From the NCBI RefSeq assembly GCF_000620705.1, contig NZ_KK211166.1:669117-733116 (forward strand): a stretch of 64,000 bases of DNA. Direction: 5' to 3'. The translations under genes were made by a program, and so were the position numbers. Source of the stretch: Nocardioides sp. URHA0020. Lineage in GTDB: Bacteria; Actinomycetota; Actinomycetes; Propionibacteriales; Nocardioidaceae. Shown here piece after piece: positions 9,474 through 18,763 of this stretch. The notes under the pieces were generated by a model that was not told the DNA's origin, made no database searches, and saw nothing but the letters and a program-made list of their open reading frames with translations. The stretch's first letter is position 1. Each line of letters opens with the position of its first letter.

Positions 9474-10904
9474 GTGTCGGGATCGCGCAAGAACGTGGCC
9501 GTGCTGCTCGCGGGAGGCGTGGGCGTCAGGGTCGGCCTCGGCGTCCCCAAGCAGCTCATCAAGATCGCCGGGCACTCGATCATGGAGCACACCCTGGCGA
9601 TCCTCGACCGGCACCCGGACGTGGACCAGATCGTCGTGATGATGGCGCCCGGGCACCTCGACGCCGTGCACGCGATGGTCCGCGACGGCGGCTACAGCAA
9701 GGTCACGGCGATCCTCGAGGGCGCCGGCACCCGCAACGACACCACGCTCGCCGCCCTGGCCGCGCTGGGCGAGGACGACTGCAAGGTCCTGCTGCACGAC
9801 GCCGTACGCCCGCTGGTGAGCGCCCGCATCATCAGCGACTGCTTCAGCGCCCTGGACACCCACGACGCCGTGGACGTCGCGATCCCCTCGGCCGACACGA
9901 TCATCGAGGTCGGACCGGACAACACGATCCGTGACATCCCCCCGCGCGCCAACCTGCGCCGCGGCCAGACCCCGCAGGCCTTCCGGCTGTCGACCATCCG
10001 CGCGGCGTACCGCCTCGCCGGCGAGGACCCGAACTTCGAGGCGACCGACGACTGCACCGTCGTGCTGCGCTACCTGCCCGACGTCCCGATCTGGGTCGTG
10101 CCCGGCGACGAGCGCAACATGAAGGTCACCGAGCCGATCGACATCTACCTGGCCGACAAGCTCTTCCAGCTCACCGGCAACGACGCGCCGGCGATGCGCA
10201 GCGACGAGGCGATGCGGGCAGCGCTCGAGGGCAAGACGGTCGTCATCTTCGGGGGCAGCTACGGCATCGGCTCCGACATCGCCGACCTCGCGGCGTCGTA
10301 CGGCGCCAACGTCGCCTCCTACAGCCGCTCGACCACCCAGACGCACGTGCAGCGCCGCGAGGACATCGCGAGCGCGGCCCGCGACGCCGTGGAGCGGTTC
10401 GGGTCGGTGGACTTCGTCGTCAACACCGCCGGCGTGCTGCCGCGCGGGACGCTGGTGGAGGCCTCCGACGAGACGATCTACGCCGCGACGGACATCAACT
10501 ACATCGCGCCGATCCTGATCGCCCAGGAGTTCCACCCGCTGCTGCGCGCCACCGGCGGCAGCCTGCTGCTCTTCACCTCGAGCTCCTACACCCGCGGTCG
10601 CAGCGGCTACAGCCTCTACTCCTCCGCGAAGGCCGCGACGGTCAACCTGACGCAGGCGATCGCCGACGAGTGGGCCGCCGACCGGATCCGGGTCAACTGC
10701 ATCAACCCCGAGCGCACCGGCACCCCGATGCGCACCAAGGCCTTCGGCGAGGAGCCCGCGGGCTCGCTGCTGGAGTCCACCGCCGTGGCGAAGGCGTCCC
10801 TCGAGACCCTGATCTCGGCCGGCACCGGCCACGTCATCGACCTGCGCCGCCTCGACCCCCTCGAGTCCCTCCGCATCGCCGAGACCGAGGCCCTCCAGCC
10901 CTAG
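9474..10904 (+). CDS. Bifunctional cytidylyltransferase/SDR (CDP-ribitol synthetase type)
   Basis: 476 residues, GTG start with AGAAGGAG five bases upstream. The N-terminal half (about 1-235) is an IspD/TarI-like nucleotidyltransferase: LLAGGVGVRVGLGVPKQLIK, then LLHDAVRPLVSARI and RGQTPQAFRLSTI. The C-terminal half (about 255-470) is a short-chain reductase with GGSYGIGSDIADLA, NTAGVLPRG, the Ser of FTSSSYTRGRSG and YSLYSSAKAA (Tyr-x3-Lys). This fusion order matches Acs1/Bcs1 of Haemophilus, which reduces ribulose 5-phosphate and activates ribitol 5-phosphate to CDP-ribitol. That fits the neighbouring TagF-like polymerases and suggests a ribitol-phosphate wall polymer. Substrate is inferred, not shown; IspD activity itself is unlikely. 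Confidence 0.85.
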   Translation: MSGSRKNVAVLLAGGVGVRVGLGVPKQLIKIAGHSIMEHTLAILDRHPDVDQIVVMMAPGHLDAVHAMVRDGGYSKVTAILEGAGTRNDTTLAALAALGEDDCKVLLHDAVRPLVSARIISDCFSALDTHDAVDVAIPSADTIIEVGPDNTIRDIPPRANLRRGQTPQAFRLSTIRAAYRLAGEDPNFEATDDCTVVLRYLPDVPIWVVPGDERNMKVTEPIDIYLADKLFQLTGNDAPAMRSDEAMRAALEGKTVVIFGGSYGIGSDIADLAASYGANVASYSRSTTQTHVQRREDIASAARDAVERFGSVDFVVNTAGVLPRGTLVEASDETIYAATDINYIAPILIAQEFHPLLRATGGSLLLFTSSSYTRGRSGYSLYSSAKAATVNLTQAIADEWAADRIRVNCINPERTGTPMRTKAFGEEPAGSLLESTAVAKASLETLISAGTGHVIDLRRLDPLESLRIAETEALQP

Positions 10905-10944
10905 CGGTGCCCCGCGCGTGAGGCGGCGACGTACGACGGCGCTT

Positions 10945-11576
10945 CCGGTGGTCGAGCAGCGAGCGCCAGCGAGCGTCGTCGAGACCCCCGCACCCGACCT
11001 TGCGCGTGGGCTGCGGGGGTTTCGAGACGGGCCTAGCGGCCCTCCTCAACCACCGGAGGGCCGCCGTTCGGTGGTTGAGGTGCGAAGGCCGCCAGGCCTG
11101 AGCCTCGAAACCACCCCGCACCCGAGCCTCCGGTGGTCGAGCAGCGAGCGCCAGCGAGCGTCGTCGAGACCCCCGCATCCCGACGTACTGCCTCGGCTGC
11201 GAGGGCTTCGAGACGGGCCTAGCGGCCCTCCTCAACCACCGGAGGGGCCGCGGTCCCCGGTGGTCGAGCAGCGAGCGCCAGCGAGCGTCGTCGAGACCCC
11301 CGCATCCCGACGTACTGCCTCGGCTGCGAGGGTTTCGAGACGGGCCTGGCGGCCCTCCTCAACCACCGGAGGGGCCGCCGTTCGGTGGTTGAGGTGCGAA
11401 GGCCGCCAGGCCTGAGCCTCGAAACCACCCCGCACCCGACCTCGCGCGTGGGCTGCGGGGGTTTCGAGACGGGCCTGGCGGCCCTCCTCAACCACCGGGT
11501 GGGCCGCGGCCCTCCTTAACCACCGGTGGGCCGGGACCTCCTCAACCACCGGTGGGGCCGTCCTCGACCACCGGTC
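10945..11576. repeat. Array of GGTGGT/ACCACC dyad repeats
   Basis: This 676-base gap between the synthetase gene and the giant polymerase holds no convincing gene. It is built from repeated blocks: CGGTGGTCGAGCAGCGAGCG starts at 10946, 11131 and 11258 (spacings 185 and 127). Blocks of the form TTTCGAGACGGGCCT...CCTCAACCACCGG lie after each. Two blocks run GGTGGTTGAGGTGCGA...GAGCCTCGAAACCACC, a self-complementary hairpin. The last 60 bases are a run of CCTCAACCACCGGTGGG-like units. The same core appears at 55.7-55.9 kb. The dyads could terminate the convergent transcripts that meet here. Confidence 0.8.
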
Positions 11577-11580
11577 GTCG

Positions 11581-14500
11581 CTAGACGAAGAAGGTCTTCA
11601 CGACCTTCTCGGCCGACCGCCCGTCCTGCAGGTAGTTGTACTTCTCGTGGAAGGCGGCCAGCGGGGCGGCGGAGCGCTGCCGCAGCCCGTCGAGGTCGCG
11701 CAGGAGGGTGATGACCTCGTCGGGGGTGTTGACCAGCGGTCCGGGCGCGGACTCCTCGAAGGGGTAGAGGAAGCCGCGGACGCCGCCGACGTACGACGCG
11801 AGGTCGGGGACCAGGAAGATCATCGGCCGGCCCGTGAGCGCGAAGTCGAAGCGCAGCGACGAGTAGTCGAGGACGGCGACGTCGGAGGCCAGGATCAGGT
11901 CGTTGATCTCCGGGTAGTGCGTGACGTCGATGAGCTGAGCGCCGAACTCGCCACCGGTCGCCTCGGCGTGGAACCGGTGCCCGCGCATCAGCAGGACGTA
12001 GTCGCGACCGAGCTTGCGGCTGGCGACCTCGACGTCCAGGTGGTGCACCACGTCGGCCGAGCGCCAGTTGGTCGCCATGTCGTCGCGCCAGGTCGGGGCA
12101 TAGAGGACGACGCGCTGGCCAGGGGCGATGCCGAGGCGGGCGCGGGTCTCCTCGCGGATCCGGTCGGCGTCCGACGAGACGAGCACGTCGTCGCGGGGAT
12201 AGCCCTCGTGATGGATCGGGCCGTCGTAGCGGTACTCGCGCCGGTAGTGCTCGTCCATCTCGGGCGCGGGAGTCAGGATCGTCGTCCAGTCGCCGGAGGT
12301 GCGGGCGAGCTCGAGGTCGATCCGGCGGGGGGTGTAGCCCTTGCTCTCCCACATCCGGATGCCCATCGACTTCGCGGGGTAGCCGTGGAAGGTCTGCAGG
12401 AAATGCTGCCCCGGTCGCACGGAGAACCAGCGCTCGGGGTCGATGTTGAGGCAGAGGTAGCGCGCGGTCGCCAGCACGCGGTACCACTCCCGCGAGCGCA
12501 TCAGGACCGGTACGCCGCCCTCCGGCACCACCGAGGAGCCGCTGGCGACCCCCCAGTAGATCGTCAGGTCGGGTCGCGTACGACGCAGCTCGTGGTGGAT
12601 CGCGAGCTGGCTGTCGGTGGCGGTCAGCCCGGTGTACGACTGCAGGTAGACGGCCGTGTCATCGAGGGGCAGGTCGCAGGTGCGGTACCGCTCCTGCAGC
12701 CGCGCCTGGGCGAGCGGGCCGGAGTCGGTCTCCGCGATCGGGGGCTGCAGGACGAGGCACGCAGCCGCGTCGTCGCGCGCCGGGCGCATCCGGAAGTCGT
12801 CGTTGGCCGTGACGTCGAAGAGCCGGCCGATCAGGTCCTCGCCGAGCAGGGCCAGGCCCTGGTGCTGAGCCGCCTTCGGACCGTGGTGCACGCGGAGCTC
12901 GTAGCGACCGGTCGGGATCAGCGACGCCCCCAGCGTCCACTCGTCCCAGCGGGTCGGGAGGTGCACGCGCAGCCGACCGGCGGCCTCGGTCGGCGTACCG
13001 CTGACCGTGACGCGGCCGCCCGTGAGGGTGACGGCGTACTGCGCAGGCGCGACGCCCAGCCACCGCGCCGTGACGTCGATGCCGCCGTCGACCAGCGCCA
13101 GGTCGTCCACGACCAGGGTGCCGATCGCGTCGACCACCTCGGCGTTGCCGTCCTCGGTGCGGCTGAGCACCACCTCGCCGACACCGGTTGCGAGCCACTG
13201 CGGAGCCGCTGCGGGCCAGGCGACCGGCACCTCGCTGCCGTCGTGGCCGATCGCGACCAGCCGGAGCCGGCGCGAGGGGTCCCCCGGCCTCGGCCGGGGC
13301 AGCTCGAGGGTGGCGACGACCCGCCCGCCGTCGACGCCGCAGCGCGCGGACGCGACGACGCCGACGTCGTCCACGGCCCGCAGCTCGGCGACCCCGACGG
13401 GACCGGGAGTGATGGTGGCCGTGACCACGGACCCGACGACGGCCGCGTCGACCAGCTGGGGGGCCGACGACGGTCGGGCGACCAGCCGGAACCTGGCCGC
13501 GGTCCGGCCGCGGATGCCCACCCGGGCATCGGCCAGCACGCGGTCGCCGAGGTGGCCGGTCTCGATCAGCCCGGTGGAGAACCGCTCCTCGATCCGCGTG
13601 ATCGCGCCGGTGCGGACCAGCCCCCGCGCCCGCATCTCCAGCTCGACGGTCCACGTGACCAGGCGGCCAGCTTCGCGGGCCCGCTCGGCCAGCGCCGTGG
13701 TCGGGACCGCGAGCGTGAAGCCGCCGTTCGCGTAGTCCTGGTAGCGCGACCCGTCGAGGAGGTTGGCCCTCGAGGTGGCGTACCGCGAGACCTCGAGCGG
13801 CCGACGCTCGCCGCTGCCGCCCTCGACCAGCCAGGCGCGGAGCTCGGTGTCGTCGCCGAGGTCGACGTGCTCGATCCGGGCGGCCCCGCGCAGCTCCAGC
13901 CGCTCCGGGTCGACCCAGGTGATCGCGTAGAGGGCGGCCGACAACGGAGTCTCCGCCTCGCGCATCTCGTACGCGCCGCGCGGCACCCCGACCGCCGGGT
14001 CGTCGAAGAACGGCAGCCGGGCCAGCACGACCCCGTCGCTCACCTCGGTCGGGCGGTGGGAGTTCTCGAAGAGCCGCGACGTGACGTAGTCCTCGAGCTC
14101 GGCGCGCCTGCCCTCGCGGACCAGCCACAGCTTGACCCGCGAGTCGGCGCGCAGGGCCGCCCAGGCGCTCTCGCCGCCGGAGGTGACGAGCTCGTCGACC
14201 ACGACCCGCAGCCGCTCCCACTGGTACGGCGTCGCTCGCTCGATGTCGCCGAGGAACGGCTGGATCGCCGCGTCGAGCGTGCCCCACAGCCACCAGTCCA
14301 GCACGTCGGGGAGCCCGAGGGCCGCGACCTCGGTCTGCGTCGCCTCCCGCTCGTCGAGCCACCGGTCGAGCTCGGAGAGGACGTCGCGCACCGCACCGAC
14401 GCTGACACCCTCCCGGCGTCCGGTCGGGGTGTAGCTGGGGTCGGTCAGGAGGTCGAACTCCGGAGCCCGCGTGTACGTCGACAGCGCGAAGCTGGTGCCC

Positions 14501-15153
14501 AGCCGGTCCTCGGCGTCGAACTGCAGGCCGGCGTCGACCCAGAACGAGCGCCGGATCATCCGGTTGCCGACGGCGAGGTCGGTGATCGCCACAGGGGTGG
14601 CAGCGAGCGTCGTACGCCGGATCTCGGTGTGGTGCGCGGCCTCCAGCGGCGACTCCACCGAGGCGTTGAGGTTGAACGGCGGCTGGATCCGACCGACGGC
14701 CATCGCCGACCCGGTCTCCTCGAGCGCCGCGACCATCCGGGCGATCGCGTTGGGCGCGAAGTCGTCGCCGCCGCGACCGAACATCAGGTAGCCGTCCTGC
14801 GCCCGCTTGGCGCCGGCGTTCCAGGCGGCCGCCAGGTCGCTCTCGGGCGGCGCCACCCGGATCCGCCAGTCCTCGGCAGCCTCCGGCCGCACGGAGGCGA
14901 GCGCACCGGTCGCGGGGCCGTACGGCACCACCAGGACGTCGAGGTTGGGGTAGGCCTGGCCGCGGATCGACTTCATGCAGGACGCGACGCGGCTGGTCTC
15001 GGTGTCGCTGACCGCCACCACGATCGTGACCCGGGGACCCTTCCACCGCCCGCGCAGCGTGCGCGTCGCCCGACCGAGCGGACCGCGGATCGCCACCGGG
15101 GTGGACTTGCCGACCTTGACGAGAGCACGCTCGACGCGCTGACGTGAACGCAA
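11581..15153 (-). CDS. Giant GT2-like/TagF-like (CDP-polyol phosphotransferase) protein 1
   Basis: 1190 residues. The N-terminus (about 40-300) has a GT2 fold (TIVVAVSDTETSRVASC) that looks degenerate: the usual DDGS is VPYG and the DxDD is RGGDD. A middle region of about 500 residues is beta-rich and unrecognised. The C-terminal ~380 residues are a TagF/TarL-type polymerase domain: LCLNIDPERWFSVRPGQ, LQTFHGYPAKSMGIRMWESK with the first conserved His, VVLYAPTWRDDMATN, LLMRGHRF with the second His, then VAVLDYSSLRFDFALTGRP. Such domains add glycerol- or ribitol-phosphate from CDP-polyols to wall teichoic acid at the inner face of the membrane. It is divergent from its paralogue at 15251. No transmembrane segment was seen. 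Confidence 0.88.
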   Translation of the reverse strand: MRSRQRVERALVKVGKSTPVAIRGPLGRATRTLRGRWKGPRVTIVVAVSDTETSRVASCMKSIRGQAYPNLDVLVVPYGPATGALASVRPEAAEDWRIRVAPPESDLAAAWNAGAKRAQDGYLMFGRGGDDFAPNAIARMVAALEETGSAMAVGRIQPPFNLNASVESPLEAAHHTEIRRTTLAATPVAITDLAVGNRMIRRSFWVDAGLQFDAEDRLGTSFALSTYTRAPEFDLLTDPSYTPTGRREGVSVGAVRDVLSELDRWLDEREATQTEVAALGLPDVLDWWLWGTLDAAIQPFLGDIERATPYQWERLRVVVDELVTSGGESAWAALRADSRVKLWLVREGRRAELEDYVTSRLFENSHRPTEVSDGVVLARLPFFDDPAVGVPRGAYEMREAETPLSAALYAITWVDPERLELRGAARIEHVDLGDDTELRAWLVEGGSGERRPLEVSRYATSRANLLDGSRYQDYANGGFTLAVPTTALAERAREAGRLVTWTVELEMRARGLVRTGAITRIEERFSTGLIETGHLGDRVLADARVGIRGRTAARFRLVARPSSAPQLVDAAVVGSVVTATITPGPVGVAELRAVDDVGVVASARCGVDGGRVVATLELPRPRPGDPSRRLRLVAIGHDGSEVPVAWPAAAPQWLATGVGEVVLSRTEDGNAEVVDAIGTLVVDDLALVDGGIDVTARWLGVAPAQYAVTLTGGRVTVSGTPTEAAGRLRVHLPTRWDEWTLGASLIPTGRYELRVHHGPKAAQHQGLALLGEDLIGRLFDVTANDDFRMRPARDDAAACLVLQPPIAETDSGPLAQARLQERYRTCDLPLDDTAVYLQSYTGLTATDSQLAIHHELRRTRPDLTIYWGVASGSSVVPEGGVPVLMRSREWYRVLATARYLCLNIDPERWFSVRPGQHFLQTFHGYPAKSMGIRMWESKGYTPRRIDLELARTSGDWTTILTPAPEMDEHYRREYRYDGPIHHEGYPRDDVLVSSDADRIREETRARLGIAPGQRVVLYAPTWRDDMATNWRSADVVHHLDVEVASRKLGRDYVLLMRGHRFHAEATGGEFGAQLIDVTHYPEINDLILASDVAVLDYSSLRFDFALTGRPMIFLVPDLASYVGGVRGFLYPFEESAPGPLVNTPDEVITLLRDLDGLRQRSAAPLAAFHEKYNYLQDGRSAEKVVKTFFV

Positions 15154-15250
15154 GAAACAGGCCCCTCTTCAGTCGGCTGAACGACTGATCGTATCCCGCG
15201 TGGACTGGGCTACGCTGCGCCCGTACTCCGCCGGACGCGAAGACAGGCAG

Positions 15251-18200
15251 ATGTCAGACCGAGAGCTGCGCCACCGATCCACCGCGGTCGCCCGTCGCGT
15301 GCTCCGCTCGGCGCGACGCCACCGGCCCGCGAGCCCCGCCGAGCCGGTGCTGACCGTGGTGATCCCGGTCTACAACGTCGAGGCCTACCTCGCCGAGTGC
15401 CTCGACAGCGTGCTGGCGCAGTCGTTGGCCGAGCTCGAGGTGATCGCCGTCGACGACGGGTCGACCGACGGCTCGCCGCAGGTCCTTGCGGCGTACGCCG
15501 CCCGCGACCCTCGCCTGCGCGTCCTGACCCAGCCGAACTCCGGGCAGGGCATCGCCCGCAACGCGGCCGTCGCGCTGGCACGTGGCGAGTTCCTCACCTT
15601 CTGCGACTCCGACGACGTCGTGCCGCGTACGGCGTACGCCCACATGGTCGACACCCTGCGCCGAAGCGGCTCCGACCTGTGCGTGGGAGCCGTGCGGCGC
15701 TTCACGCACCGCAAGGTCTTCGGCACCTCGTGGGCGACCGTCCACGACCACGACCGGCTGGGCACGACGCTCGACGAGTCGCCGGACGCGATGCAGGACA
15801 TCATCGCCTGCAACCGGATGTTCCGGACGGCCTTCTGGCGCGACCGGGTGCCGCCCTTCCGCGGCCACATCGCCTACGAGGACCACGTGCCGATGCTGGC
15901 CGCCTACGTGCGCGCCGAGCGCTTCGACCTCCTCGCCCGGGTGACCTACCGCTGGCGGATGCGGGAGGACAACACCTCGACCGGCCAGCAGAAGGCCGAC
16001 ATCGAGAACCTCCTCGACCGGATCGCGGTCAAGGAGGAGGCCCACGACCTGCTGCGCGCCGAGGCGTCGGCGACGGCGTACGACGCCTGGGTCGCGCGCA
16101 CCCTCGACATCGACTTCCAGCCGTTCATCGAGCCGGCGCTGGCGGCGGGCGAGATGTACCGCAACGTCCTGGCGGCCGCCTTCGCCACCATGCTGGAGCG
16201 CGCCACCGAGGCGGCCCTCGGCGAGGTCCGCTTCGTCTCGAAGGTGCGGTCGTGGCTGTGCGCCCACGGCGAGTGGGACACGATCGTCGACACCGACGAG
16301 TACTTCCGCACCCATGGCCGCCACCCGGCGGTGTCCGCGGAGGGACAGCGCCTGATGGCGCGGCTCGACGACGAGGCGCCGTTCGTCGACCTGGTCCCAC
16401 GCGCGCTGTGGGGTCTCGCCCGCCACGAGTCGAGGCTGGACGCCGGGCTGCGCTCCGCGACGTGGACCGACCGGACCCTCGACCTCAGCGGGTACGTCGT
16501 GGTGCGCGGACTCAGCAGCGTCGGCAACCCGCCCGCGATCGAGGCCTGGCTGCACGACGACGCCACGGGCACCCGGCTCGACCTCCAGCCCCGGGCCGTC
16601 TCGGGGCCGGGTGTCACCGCGCTCGTCCGCGCCGCCACCGCCGACTACGACGAGTCCGGGTTCGAGGTCTCCGTCGACCTGGCCCGGCTGGTCACGACCA
16701 CTCCGACCACCCCGACGACGTGGTCGCTCCGCCTGCGGGTCCGCCAGGGCGAGGTGGTCCGCGAGGGCGGTCTGCACTCCGCCGTCGAGGGCTCCCCCGC
16801 CGCCCGGCTGCGCGCGCGGGTCGTCGACGGCTCCGTCCTGGTGCGGCCGGTGCTGGCGGACCACGGCCTGGAGATCGTCGTCGCCCCGGTGCCGGTGTCC
16901 GCGGAGCCCGGTCGCTCCGGGCCGGGGACCGTGTCCGGACGGCTCGTCGGAGACGTCCGGGGCGTCGCGCTGGCGCTGCGCCCCGGCGACCGCCGGGTCG
17001 CGGGCGACCTGACGACGGACGGCCGGTTCGAGATCGCCCTGCCGGGCGATGCCCCCTGGGTGCGCGGCGAGCTGCTCGCCCGGGTGGCGGACGGTCAGGA
17101 GGTGCCGGTGCCGCCGGCCGCCGTGGAGCCGGACGGGCGCCCCGGCCCCGACCGGTCAGGGTGGACCACGAGCCCCCGGGGCCACCTGGAGGTCCTCGCC
17201 GACGCTCGGCGCGCGGCCGTGCGCGAGGTGCGGGTCGACGCCGCCACCGTGACCTACGAGCTCGACGCGGCCGCGCTCGGCCCCGCCGAGGTGCGCGCGG
17301 GCGCCCTCGTCTCCGACCACGCCCGCCACGACACCGCCGAGGTCGAGCAGCTGGGCGACGGGGTCCTGCTGGTCTTCCCGCGCCGCGTCGACCGGTGGGG
17401 CACCGGCACCGCCACCGTGGTGCCGACCGGCAACTACCGGCTCGAGGTCACGCTGGCCGACGGCACCGTGCTGGTCGCCCAGCCGACCGACGAGCTGGGC
17501 GCACGGCTGCCGGCCGCCGAGGTCGACGGCGACCTGCGCCTCAACCTGCGCGTGCGGCGCACCGGCCACCTCGGCACGGTCGTCGCACCGCCGCTCAGCC
17601 AGCGCGACGGCACCACGCGCGGGCAGCAGCTGCTGCGCACGGCGTACCGCCACGCCAGCGGCCCCGCCGACGGCGTGCCGACCGACTCGGTGCTCCTCGT
17701 CTCCGCCGACGGCTGGCAGGTCGACGGGCACCCGTTCGCCCTGGACCGGGAGCTCGCCCGCAAGCGTCCCGAGCTGGTGCGCTTCTGGGGCGTGCGCAGC
17801 CACGAGCTCGCCGCCCCGCAGGGATCGGTCCCGGTCGTGATCGGCTCACCGGCCTGGTACGACGTGCTGCGCACCAGCCGCTACCTCTGCGTCGACGGCG
17901 ACCTCGACACCTACGTCGAGAAGCGGCCGCACCAGCGGCTCCTGCAGACCTTCCGCGGTCGCCCGTTCAAGGCGATGGGGCGGTCGCTGTGGGAGCACCA
18001 GGGCCTCTCCGAGGCGCGGATCGAGCGCGAGACCGCCCGCCGACAGCGCGAGTGGGACGCGGTCCTGGCGCCCGACGAGGCGGCCGCCGAGCTCTACCGG
18101 CGCGAGTTCGCGTACGCCGGGCCGACGATCACCACCGGCTCACCGCGCTGCGACCTGGTCCTCGGCCGCGACCGCGAGAGCACCCGCCGCGACGTCCTCG

Positions 18201-18763
18201 CCGGTCTCGGCCTGCCGGAGGACGCCACCGTCGTCCTCTACGCACCCACCTACCGCGACACCCTCAGTCCGCGGGTGCCCAGCGCCGGCCTCTTCGCCGA
18301 GCTCGACCTCGACCGGCTGACCCGCGGCCTCGGCCCGGACCACGTCGTCCTGCTGCGGGCGCACCCGCTGGATCGTCGCGAGTCGCTGCGCGCCGTCCGC
18401 GGCACCTCCGTCGTCGACGTCACCGACCACCCCGACCTCGCCGGCCTGCTCCTCACGGCCGACGCAGCGATCCTGGACTACTCGAGCCTGCGCTTCGACT
18501 GGGCGCTGACCGGCCGGCCGGCCGTCTGCTTCGTCCCCGACCGGGAGCACTACCTGCGCGTCCGGCCGTCCCTCTTCGCGTACGACGACACCGTCGCGGG
18601 CCCGCAGCTGAGCACCACCGAGGAGGTCGTCGACCGGCTGCGCGACCTCCCGCGACTGGCCGCGGAGCAGCACGACGCGATCGCCGAGATCAACCGCCGG
18701 TTCAACGGTGCGGAGGACGGCGCGGCCTCGGCGCGCGCCGTGGCCGCCTTCTTCACCGACTGA
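15251..18763 (+). CDS. Giant GT2/TagF-like (CDP-polyol phosphotransferase) protein 2
   Basis: 1170 residues from ATG 15251; an upstream in-frame start would add 17 residues unlike the family. The GT2 domain (about 30-270) is intact: LTVVIPVYNVEAYLAECLDS, VDDGSTDGS, GQGIARNAAVALARGEFL and FCDSDDVV. A long beta-rich middle resembles that of the paralogue at 11581. The TagF-like C-terminus keeps LCVDGDLDTYVEKRP, VVLYAPTYRDTLSP, VLLRAHPLDR and AAILDYSSLRFDWALTGRP. The motif that normally reads HGxPxK is LQTFRGRPFKAMG, so the first conserved His is Arg (codon CGC at 17954-17956). Its 3' end overlaps the convergent gene at 18753 by 11 bases. Likely role: glycosylation and/or polymer building in wall teichoic acid. 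Confidence 0.88.
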   Translation: MSDRELRHRSTAVARRVLRSARRHRPASPAEPVLTVVIPVYNVEAYLAECLDSVLAQSLAELEVIAVDDGSTDGSPQVLAAYAARDPRLRVLTQPNSGQGIARNAAVALARGEFLTFCDSDDVVPRTAYAHMVDTLRRSGSDLCVGAVRRFTHRKVFGTSWATVHDHDRLGTTLDESPDAMQDIIACNRMFRTAFWRDRVPPFRGHIAYEDHVPMLAAYVRAERFDLLARVTYRWRMREDNTSTGQQKADIENLLDRIAVKEEAHDLLRAEASATAYDAWVARTLDIDFQPFIEPALAAGEMYRNVLAAAFATMLERATEAALGEVRFVSKVRSWLCAHGEWDTIVDTDEYFRTHGRHPAVSAEGQRLMARLDDEAPFVDLVPRALWGLARHESRLDAGLRSATWTDRTLDLSGYVVVRGLSSVGNPPAIEAWLHDDATGTRLDLQPRAVSGPGVTALVRAATADYDESGFEVSVDLARLVTTTPTTPTTWSLRLRVRQGEVVREGGLHSAVEGSPAARLRARVVDGSVLVRPVLADHGLEIVVAPVPVSAEPGRSGPGTVSGRLVGDVRGVALALRPGDRRVAGDLTTDGRFEIALPGDAPWVRGELLARVADGQEVPVPPAAVEPDGRPGPDRSGWTTSPRGHLEVLADARRAAVREVRVDAATVTYELDAAALGPAEVRAGALVSDHARHDTAEVEQLGDGVLLVFPRRVDRWGTGTATVVPTGNYRLEVTLADGTVLVAQPTDELGARLPAAEVDGDLRLNLRVRRTGHLGTVVAPPLSQRDGTTRGQQLLRTAYRHASGPADGVPTDSVLLVSADGWQVDGHPFALDRELARKRPELVRFWGVRSHELAAPQGSVPVVIGSPAWYDVLRTSRYLCVDGDLDTYVEKRPHQRLLQTFRGRPFKAMGRSLWEHQGLSEARIERETARRQREWDAVLAPDEAAAELYRREFAYAGPTITTGSPRCDLVLGRDRESTRRDVLAGLGLPEDATVVLYAPTYRDTLSPRVPSAGLFAELDLDRLTRGLGPDHVVLLRAHPLDRRESLRAVRGTSVVDVTDHPDLAGLLLTADAAILDYSSLRFDWALTGRPAVCFVPDREHYLRVRPSLFAYDDTVAGPQLSTTEEVVDRLRDLPRLAAEQHDAIAEINRRFNGAEDGAASARAVAAFFTD

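Noticed and set aside
9474..10904. IspD of the isoprenoid pathway
   Set aside because: The fused SDR half and the teichoic-acid context favour CDP-ribitol synthesis; a separate ispD is expected elsewhere.
10945..11576. CRISPR array
   Set aside because: Repeats are long, mosaic and self-complementary, spacings are unequal (185 and 127) and no unique spacers of constant length or cas genes are seen.
11647..15147. 1166-codon plus-strand frame opposite the giant polymerase gene
   Set aside because: Very long but without recognisable domains, while the minus strand encodes clear GT2-like and TagF motifs.
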